The notes under the pieces: generated by a model
What the model was told of the DNA's origin: nothing
Seen by the model: the letters and a program-made list of their open reading frames with translations, nothing else
Databases searched by the model: none
Part shown: positions 17,105-26,000 of the stretch, piece after piece
Layout of the letters: each line of letters begins with the position of its first letter
Position numbering within the stretch: the first letter of the stretch is position 1
NCBI GenBank assembly: GCA_964394835.1
Contig: CAYMZA010000003.1
Span: 1 to 41,189, forward strand
Length of the DNA stretch: 41,189 nucleotides
DNA from: UM-FILTER-36-13 sp964394835
GTDB lineage: Bacteria; Patescibacteriota; Patescibacteriia; UBA1558; GWA2-36-10
Direction: 5' to 3'
Translations under genes and position numbers: made by a program

Positions 17105-17133
17105 ATTATACCTAAATAATACATTTTTGCCAA
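17105..17133 (-). promoter_or_regulatory. Promoter of ftsA-ftsZ-nrdR
   Basis: TTGGCA (17133-17128), a 17-nt spacer and TATAAT (17110-17105) on the minus strand, about 27 nt upstream of the ftsA ATG. This is among the best promoter matches in the window. Confidence 0.75.
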
Positions 17134-17145
17134 ATATTATATTAA

Positions 17146-17487
17146 TTAAAGAAAAAATATTATTAAACCAATAGCTATAGCAAAGAAAACTACTAATAAA
17201 ACCATAGCTGCTAATAGATCTTTAATCTCCTTAGCAAAATTATGTGTCTTAGGTGCTAGAATATCTACTAACCTTTCAATAGCTGTGTTAAATATTTCTA
17301 AAGCTAATATTAAAGCAATAATCAAAAGTAATCCTACCCATAATACTTTATCTAAATCTTTGTAGTATGCAAATGCAATTACTAAAAATGCTATAATTAA
17401 ATGTATTCTAAAACTTTTTTCATTTTTTAAAACTGTTTTTAATCCTCTAAGGGCATTTCTAAAACTGTAACAAACTAAACATTTCAT
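17146..17487 (-). CDS. dgkA: Diacylglycerol/undecaprenol kinase (DagK family)
   Basis: The 113-aa membrane protein has three hydrophobic segments and the family blocks FRNALRGLKTVLKNEKSFRIH and ALEIFNTAIERLVDI (Glu and Asn at the catalytic and metal sites). Gram-positive homologues phosphorylate undecaprenol to recycle the peptidoglycan lipid carrier; Gram-negative ones use diacylglycerol. The sequence alone does not settle the substrate. Its start overlaps the ybeY stop as ATGA, a common ybeY-dgkA pairing. Confidence 0.92.
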   Translation of the reverse strand: MKCLVCYSFRNALRGLKTVLKNEKSFRIHLIIAFLVIAFAYYKDLDKVLWVGLLLIIALILALEIFNTAIERLVDILAPKTHNFAKEIKDLLAAMVLLVVFFAIAIGLIIFFL

Positions 17488-17888
17488 TGTATTAAATTTA
17501 ATATTTCTTTTTCTTTTTTTTCTTGTTCCTTAGCATATTTTACACCCTTTTCATGATTATATCCTAAAAGATGTAAAATACCATGCACTACTAATAATTG
17601 TAATTCTGATTTTAATGTTTTCTTTTTTTCTTTAGCTTGTTTCCTAGCTTGTTCCAAACAAATTATGATCTCTCCTAAAATATATTTATCATCTAAGGTA
17701 AAAGATAATACATCTGTAATATTATCTTTCTTTCTATACACCTTGTTAAACTTTTTAATTTCTTTTTTATCTACCAAAGCTAAAGAAATTTGTTTTTTTA
17801 AACTTAATTCTTTTTTAATTACTTTTTCTAAATCCACCAACCAAGAAAAGTCTACTTTAAAACCTCTTTTATTAAGATTTAAAATCAT
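17484..17888 (-). CDS. ybeY: Endoribonuclease YbeY
   Basis: YbeY is a metal-dependent single-strand endoribonuclease that acts in 16S rRNA 3'-end maturation and ribosome quality control. The 134-aa protein has the zinc motif HGILHLLGYNHEKG (three histidines, HGxLHLLGYDH type) and the family block YRKKDNITDVLSF. It ends in TGA, which overlaps the dgkA start. It begins 2 bp after the preceding surface-protein gene. Confidence 0.95.
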   Translation of the reverse strand: MILNLNKRGFKVDFSWLVDLEKVIKKELSLKKQISLALVDKKEIKKFNKVYRKKDNITDVLSFTLDDKYILGEIIICLEQARKQAKEKKKTLKSELQLLVVHGILHLLGYNHEKGVKYAKEQEKKEKEILNLIQ

Positions 17889-17890
17889 AA

Positions 17891-19081
17891 TTATTCTGGA
17901 TTAACACAACTTCCAGCACCCTCACAATCATCAGAGTGGTCACAAACAAAATCTCCATCAACCTCATGGCACTCTTGGGAAGAAGGAATACAATTTTTAA
18001 TACAATCATCCGGACAATTGCTATATCTATATTTTGTACAATTAATAGTAACATCACCATCGTTATTATTAACATCTGTTAAAGTAAAGCTCTGTAACAT
18101 CATTTCAAAAGTAGTGCTAAAATTTTTCACTGGCATTAAAATCTCCGGTATCTCATATGTTAAAGTATAAATATAATTACCATGTTTAACAAAAACATTT
18201 AAACCAGATAAAGAACGCAAAGCAGAACTATCGCTTAAAGAAAAATTCTCAAATTCCATAGTTGGATAATTAATATCTCTCCATTCTATTAAGCTTAAAT
18301 TATCAGCTGGATCTACGGATAATGTTATATACTCTCCTGTTTCTGAGTCTGGTGTAAATAGTACATTATCTAATACACCTTCAACTGACGACACCCAAGA
18401 TTTTGGTCTGAATATACTATATTTAAAAGTAGGATTTTGATATATAGTAATTAAACCAGAATTAACTAATAACTCATCACTAGCTAATGGATTATATAAA
18501 TTTTGTATTTCAATACCATCTTCATAGCCATCTCTATCTGTATCTGCTCTATTTGTGTTGGTTTTGTATATAATTTCTTCTTCGTCGGTTAAATTATCAT
18601 TATCCGTATCTATTTCCTCTGCTGTTGGTGGAACTACTGGCACATTTGTATTCTCATTATCTTTATTTGTATTCTCATTATCTTCATTAGTATTCTCATT
18701 ATCTTCATTGGTATTCTCATTATCTTCATTGGTATTTTCATTATCTTCATTGGTATTTTCATTATCTTCATTGGTATTTTCATTAATAACTACATCTTGA
18801 TTACTATTATCTTTATCAATATTCTTACTAACAAAATAAACAATACCACCTATAACTCCGACTAATAATACTACTAAAATAATAGCTGTTAAAATTACTT
18901 TTTGTTTACCGCCAATTTTAGGTTTAGATTTTTGTGGCAAAAAACGTTCTGGCATAGAATGAACATTTACATTATGCATCACCTCATCAGTACCACTGGT
19001 ACTGCCCTTTTCTGGGATATCAGCGATATTATTATCACCGATAACTGCATTAACCTTATCTTCTTCTTTTTTTTCAAACAT
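17891..19081 (-). CDS. Membrane-anchored acidic protein with Ca-type repeats
   Basis: The 396-aa protein starts with about 50 hydrophilic residues, then one membrane segment (about 62-86, KVILTAIILVVLLVGVIGGI). A low-complexity stretch of seven-residue NTNEDNE repeats (about 98-147) follows. Next comes a thrombospondin type 3-like calcium repeat (DTDNDNLTDEEEI and DTDRDGYEDGIEI). A globular region (about 215-340, with KYSIFRPKSWVSS, PsbP/DUF-like) precedes a Cys-rich tail with eight or so Cys (NCPDDCIKNC). The repeats probably form a flexible spacer lifting the domain off the surface. No function is assigned. Cotranscription with the 301-aa gene upstream is likely. Confidence 0.7.
   Translation of the reverse strand: MFEKKEEDKVNAVIGDNNIADIPEKGSTSGTDEVMHNVNVHSMPERFLPQKSKPKIGGKQKVILTAIILVVLLVGVIGGIVYFVSKNIDKDNSNQDVVINENTNEDNENTNEDNENTNEDNENTNEDNENTNEDNENTNKDNENTNVPVVPPTAEEIDTDNDNLTDEEEIIYKTNTNRADTDRDGYEDGIEIQNLYNPLASDELLVNSGLITIYQNPTFKYSIFRPKSWVSSVEGVLDNVLFTPDSETGEYITLSVDPADNLSLIEWRDINYPTMEFENFSLSDSSALRSLSGLNVFVKHGNYIYTLTYEIPEILMPVKNFSTTFEMMLQSFTLTDVNNNDGDVTINCTKYRYSNCPDDCIKNCIPSSQECHEVDGDFVCDHSDDCEGAGSCVNPE
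18646..18786. repeat. 21-bp minisatellite coding NTNEDNE
   Basis: About six and a half copies of a 21-bp unit (ATTATCTTCATTGGTATTTTC-like in the plus reading, one to three changes between copies) lie in frame within the 396-aa gene. The copies nearest 18786 are almost identical, while those near 18646 have diverged. That pattern fits slipped-strand copying. Confidence 0.85.
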
Positions 19082-19124
19082 AATTATTTATATATTTAAT
19101 AATAAATCAAAAATATTATTCATT

Positions 19125-20030
19125 TTAATTTAATTTACCAGCTCCTAATGGATTATATCCATTTAACACTTCTTCACTATCTGAATACCCGTCTCCATCT
19201 GTATCTTCATTTAAAGGATCTGTTTTCCAAATAGTAACTTCATTATAGTCCGAAAGACTATCATTATCTGAGTCTGAAGACAGTGGATTGGTTCCGTATC
19301 TTTTAACTTCTTCTCTATCAAATAACTCATCATTATCTGAATCAACATCTAATGGATCAGTACCCAACTCTTCTTCTTCACCATTACTTAAACCATCTGA
19401 ATCATCATCAATATCATATTTATCAATTTCTGGAATAACTGGCTTTTCATTAGTATTAACATTAATATTAATGTTACTATTAACATCATCTTCTGTTTCA
19501 CTTGAAGTTAATGCATATATTACAGTTGAAAGAATAAGTAGTATTATAACTACAGCAATAACTATAATAATCTTTTTTCCACCGCCAGAATTATCGCTAG
19601 CACTAATAATAATACCCTCTTTTGTAGTTAAAGGTTGTGGACTTTGAGGAGGTGCTTGTCCTTGAGTAGGAATATTTGTTTTTAATATTGGTGTTATTTT
19701 ACCTGATTGTATAGCGCTGTTTTGTTGAGAATCAGACTCTGAAATTGGATCTAAGCTAGCAAACATATCATCTACTTCTTTTTTTTGATTAATACTTTCC
19801 GTTTTTTGAATAGGATTGGACATCTCTTTATCATCTGGAGGTGAAGTAGGTTGTGGTATAACAGGAGCGGACTTAGTTTGCACTGGCTCTTGTTTTACTG
19901 GCTCCGGTGTATTATTAACTACTGGAGGTGCAGTAGGTTGCGATGTAGACGGTATAGTATTATTACTATCACCTACCGAAGTATTAGTCACTCCTGTTGA
20001 TTGTTGATTTTGTTTTAAGTCGTTAAACAT
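19125..20030 (-). CDS. Membrane-anchored protein with thrombospondin type 3-like repeats
   Basis: The 301-aa protein has a Pro/Thr/Gln-rich cytoplasmic half (about 1-150) and one membrane segment (about 152-175, IIIVIAVVIILLILSTVIYAL). A short spacer (SNININVNTNEK) leads to four calcium-type repeats: DDDSDGLSNGEEEELGTDP, DSDNDELFDREEV, DSDNDSLSDYNEV and DTDGDGYSDSEEV. These acidic 13-20 residue repeats bind Ca2+ in thrombospondin type 3 and related bacterial proteins. It is likely a surface stalk or docking protein. Its design matches the 396-aa neighbour (TM, Asn/Thr spacer, Ca repeats), suggesting they are related by descent. Confidence 0.75.
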   Translation of the reverse strand: MFNDLKQNQQSTGVTNTSVGDSNNTIPSTSQPTAPPVVNNTPEPVKQEPVQTKSAPVIPQPTSPPDDKEMSNPIQKTESINQKKEVDDMFASLDPISESDSQQNSAIQSGKITPILKTNIPTQGQAPPQSPQPLTTKEGIIISASDNSGGGKKIIIVIAVVIILLILSTVIYALTSSETEDDVNSNININVNTNEKPVIPEIDKYDIDDDSDGLSNGEEEELGTDPLDVDSDNDELFDREEVKRYGTNPLSSDSDNDSLSDYNEVTIWKTDPLNEDTDGDGYSDSEEVLNGYNPLGAGKLN

Positions 20031-20054
20031 AATATATTTTAATTTATTTTATAA

Positions 20055-23000
20055 TTAAGGAAGTGTACAATCCATATACCCATCTCTATCTCCATCACAA
20101 AATGCAGCATCTAAAACTTCTTCTATATTATCTGCCCATAGCCCTGCAATAACACTTGTGTTATCCTGAACTTCTGCTTGAGTATTCTCTATATATAGAC
20201 CACCAGTATCTATAGCAATATTTCTAGCAGCATTAGCACCAAGTGTTTTAGATGGACTTAACCAAATAGGATTAATATGTACTGGCGGATTAGCAGCATT
20301 ACACGCTTCTACTGCTTCTACTAAACCCTCAACGTGAGCACCAGCTACACCATCTGCAGCATCGTACGTGTTTGTACCTATAATATAATCATCATAATCA
20401 TTTATCGCATCACCACACCACATACCCTCATCAGTAATAGGTATTAAAACTCTTTGATAACCTGCCAACCAATTATAGTCTTCAGCTAATACTTTCATAG
20501 CATAAGCAGTATGCTCTGTTCTGTCTATGCTTTCACCATAACAATACCCAGGATCTGATTCATCTGCCCATTCTAGATTAATATTAATATTATTAGTAGT
20601 ATTATCCCAAAAATTAAAATAATCTACATCTTCTGTTTCGTATAAAGCAGAGCAATTACTAATTAAATTGCTATAAACATTACCAGTAGCCCAAACATCA
20701 TCACCAGAATCTAATGGCATAATATGTAATTTATAAGTAATATCTGAATCAATGCTTAATCTATTATTAACAGTTATTAAAGCATTACATATTGCAAGAG
20801 CAGCAGCATTCATACTACCAGACATATCAAAAGGAATAATAATTTCTACCTTTTTTTCTAATTTAAGAGTTGTTGGAACTCCAGTATCACAGGCCTCATA
20901 ACCATTAAAAGTTTCAAGAGTACCATCTTGTATAATACCATCACCACAATACCCTCCTGTATTTATACACATATCACACTGATATTGGTTATGCTCATTT
21001 GAATACTTAGGAGGAGAAGGAATAGACCAACCTAATATTTCACATGTTTCTCCATATGTAGTTTCTGCTGGCCCACCATCACCACAATACCCCCCAGCTG
21101 AAATCTCACATTTTTGTGTTCCCGTGGTTTGACATTCGTATCTACGACTTGGACTAGATTCTTGTGGTGTTGGACGACTTGGATAGTTTACTCCATCGCA
21201 TAATTCCTCATCAGCGCCATACGAATCAATATCACCATTACCACAATATCCTCCTGTGGTAATTTCACAATTTTGAGCACACTGATATTGATTATTTATA
21301 TCGGAGATACCTGGATTTGGAAAACTATAATCAGAGCCATCACATCTCTCGTCTGCATCTATTGTTGGATTACCATAAGGATCATTTGTGCCATCTTGAG
21401 ATATATTATCACCGCAATATCCACCAGCTGTTTTACTACACCTAAGTTCTATAGGATCAGAGCCAGTATTAGTACGACATTGATATTGACTCTCTGGATT
21501 ACCAATTGTTTCATGAGGTGCTGGCATAGGCCATCCTATATTATAATCACTTGTAGCTAAATCATAATCACATAATTCTTGAAAAGAATATTGATAAGTA
21601 GCATCACCACAATATTCATTAGTAAATGTACAATCATTATTACAACCATATGCATTATCTATAGAAGAATCATCCGGTAAAGGAATTGAGTAGTTATAGT
21701 AATCACATTCCTCTAACCCTGGGGGAGAATAACTTGCATCTTGTGTTATACCATCACCACATACTCCTTCGTATGCTGTACCAATAGTACATTCTCTAAA
21801 ACAAGAATTAGTGCAACTAATATCGCCATTTTCTGTACAATCCCAACCTTCTAAACCATTAGGAGTGCCAGTAGGATCACATTCTTCTGCTAATGGTGTA
21901 TATACATTATCTAAACAAGCAGAAGCTGGTAACCCATTAGTACAAATTGGTTGACAACTATCATCGATATTATTTGGGTCACTATCACAAGAATAAGGAC
22001 CAAGATTTTCACAATGATATGTTACTCCGTTATAAAATTCAATAGGACCAGGAAGGATCTCACATAATTCATAACCACCTTGAAATGTTTCATCGCCACA
22101 ATATCCTCCACACTCTACAGCTGTTGGTTCATACCAAGTACACTCTATTAAATTACCGCCAGCGTCAACAGTGCCAGCTGGATTGCAACCAACCCTTTGC
22201 TGATTCCACCATCCCAAATCCCCAGTACAACCATTGTCTAAATAATCTCCTGGCTCACACTCTTCATCATCAGTACCATCATCATCATAATCATCTATAG
22301 TTCCATTACCACAATATTCAGCAACTGTACCACCACCAGAAAAAATAGGTGTACCATTACAATATGCTACTAAATTTGATGATAAGTATGGTATATTATT
22401 AACACCACCCTCTGGACTTAAATTATTAGAAAAAGTAATACCGCCTTCATTATATTCAAAATCAGAAACTAAAGTGTAATCAAAAGGATTATTATTAGTA
22501 TTATCATATAAATATATCAATGAATTAACAGGACAAATAAATTCACCAGATACTTCATTCCAACATGTATTTGGATCTGCTCCTTCTGTATAACCATTAA
22601 ATAAATTAATTGGATCAACGGGCAAACTAATCCCTAGTACTGTACCTAATTCATCTGACCAAGAAGGCCATTTACTACTAGAAAGACCCCTAATAAAACT
22701 ACCAGCAGGTAACAAAGGATAATTATCTTTACAAGTTTCTCCAGCCAAACAGTCACTATTAGTAATACAAGGATTAGTAGGATGCATACTACAATATCTA
22801 TGATCTAATCCATATGAGTACAAAGAATTTTGTATTGAAATTAAATCACCTAAACGTTCTAGATCTCTACGTAACTCTAAACTATTTGATTCACAAACAT
22901 CTTCACCGGGACAATCAAAATCACTTGCACAATAAAGATGATCATTATCAACACATATATTATCATCCCTAGCTATATTAGTATTGAATTCTAATTCTTC

Positions 23001-26000
23001 TAATAATTGATTAAAAATATTAATAGTTGCAGCATTTGCACCTATATTATATGCAAGTAAATAAATATTTGTATGTAAATTAGAATTAGGATCACTTGCA
23101 TCTTCAATATTAACAGATGAAATATATACTGTATTACCAGCTCTATATGCTGGATAACCATCTATTAATATTTCTGCACCTGCCTCACCAGGATTAGGAG
23201 CATAAGTATTATACCAATCATATGCTGATAAATGTTCTTCGTTACTATATACTCTAATGCCTACAAAATTATCTGTATCTAAATTAACAATTGGGAACAT
23301 AAAATCTTGTAAAAGATTAGGATCTGTTAATGGATCTATTGGAATCTGAAGAGGTTCATCTGGTAAAGCAGGTAATGTTTCTCCACTAATCGTAAAATCA
23401 TCTACATAAAAGTTTGAACCATCTGCATCTGTAGGTGTATAACCCAAAGAATAACCTAATTCAAAATGTAAATTACCAGAACTATCTAATAATCTAGCTA
23501 CTTCATCATCAAAAATAAAATATCCCTCATATAATGTCCAATCATTATAAGTACCAGCCGGTATATCATAACCTAAGATTTGTTCTGTATAACAACGAGT
23601 TTGATATGGTTCATGTAAACAACAATAACCTGATTGATCTGCACACTCCTCATAAGGGCCACCATAAGCAGAACAATAAGTAGAAGCGCTACTAGAATCA
23701 TAAGATACGCATTGACTACCCCAACCTAAAGCATATGATAAACGAGGACGTATATAAGTATCGATGTCACCTTTGTAATAAAAATGTATAACATATTCTT
23801 CACCATATTTCCAATTTAAATTACCAACCTGATACGTTGCTCTAGTCCACATAGTCGTGTTATTGTACGGCCACGTAAAAGAATTACCTTCATTATATAC
23901 ATTACCACCTATGGTGCATTGATTACTTGACCATGTACAATTACTAGCGTGTCTATAACTACTAGGCCAAGAACCAGTACCATCACCCTCACACGCATCT
24001 TGAATACAAGTACCTGGATAAGCCTCATTAGGATCTTGATGCATTAATAAACTATGCGCTCCTGTCATTGCATCTAAACTACTAATTCCAACACTAGCAT
24101 GAGATTGACTATGGCTCTCCCAATTAATAGGCAAAGCTCCCACACTATCATCTTCAAATCCAGCTGTAACAACATTTTCAAAAACTCCTTCAGCATAATC
24201 CTTACAATACCTTGTTTTAAAATGCATATCATAACTAAATTCAAATGTATCAAAATCACTATAAAAATCAAAATAACCATCCGCATCATTAGGCCAAGGA
24301 TTTTCACAGAAAAATAAATCTATATTAGCACTAGCACTAGCAGACCCTAAACTTCCACCATCTATATTTACAGTAAGTACAGTTTGACCATTATCATTTT
24401 GGGATGTACCAGTAACTGTTTGTGCGTTATTATTAGTTAAAACAACTAAATTAGTATCATGTATATCCCATGAAAAAACAGGAGGAGGTATAGGTATAGG
24501 AGTTAAATTTAATAATGTACCAGCAACATCATATACTTCAGCTACAAAATCATTATCAAAATATGATTCATAATATGTATATGGACTAGGATCTATTAAA
24601 GCATAATTTATTTCACATAAATCAACTGCTGTATCAAAATCTTCAATAACACCTCTATTACCATTAATATTACCCACAATACTACCCGTAATATCCAATG
24701 TTAAACCATGTATACTTTCTACATTTTCATCTATAAATATAGTATAATTAGAAGAAATATTTAAATATGAAGAAGGATTAAATATTAACTGTGTTTCTAA
24801 ATCTCCATCTAAATCTCCATCTAAATCTTGAAATATATACGAACCACTAACTTCTTCCATTACACCAGCATTATCATAGTATATCTTAACATAATTACGA
24901 AGACTATTTCTATCCATTGTTTCTGTAAAATCCATAGATATAGCTGCATTAGGACATTCATTACTTCCATTAGGCTGTATATTTTCTACCCTTGGATTAT
25001 CATATGTAATACCAGGATCAATAACAGGTGTTAAAACATTTAATTCTCCAAATCCTGATTGCGTTACACCGCTCTGAACTGCTTCTGCTGTAATATGAAT
25101 ATTATTACCAACAAGTATACCAGTAGCTGTAGTATTTGAAAGATTATGATCAACCACACTAGCTACGGAAGAATCACTTGAATTCCAAGACCATATACAA
25201 GAAGTAGTTAAATCACATTGTATTGCTTGTCCACCAGGATAACAAGTACTAGTATTTGAATATGCTTGTGCTAAATAATCTATAGTATCATCAATATAAA
25301 TACTTTCATATATTGGACTTACAGCCACACTATCAACAATACAATTATCAGAACCAACTCCAAAAGTCCAAGAAAATTCACCACCATCTAGAGTATAACC
25401 ATAAATATTAGTTACATCACTTGATATAACTACATGATAATATTTATCAATAGGGAGAAGATTATGACTTAAAGACACGTGATATGCAGAAGGTATGGTC
25501 ACTTGTGAAGTGAAACTCGTTAGATTATCTGAATCATGAATAGCACAAGAAATATCAGTACAAGAATATATAGCGAAATTATTATTATTTAAAGTAGATG
25601 GGCTTATTTCAGTATTAAACTCAATCCAAACTTCTCCACTATCACAAGAATCTTCACAATCAGGACCATATCCTAATATTTCTAATCTTGGTGCCATTAT
25701 AATAGATTGCGAACTATCTGTAACACTATAATTTGTATTTTCAACCGTAATACCAACATAATTATCAGGAGTTAAATTCTCAGTAGAATTAGGACCAGCA
25801 GTTAAGGTTGTGTAACCTATATTAACACTGGAATTAGTAGCTGGAGCAATTGAGGCATAGGTATTGTTAGTCCCTAACCACCAACTATAATCATAGCTAC
25901 CACCACACATATTACAATTACTAGCATATGGTGAAGCATTAAAATCTCTGGTTTCATTAATATAGAGATTAGCATCATAACCCTGTGGGCTAACAATAAC

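Noticed and set aside
17872..18075. 67-aa minus-strand frame overlapping ybeY and the 396-aa gene
   Set aside because: It is an out-of-frame shadow of the Cys-rich tail with no ribosome-binding site or family likeness.
18646..18786. CRISPR-like array
   Set aside because: The unit is 21 bp with no unique spacers, and it is a coding repeat in frame.
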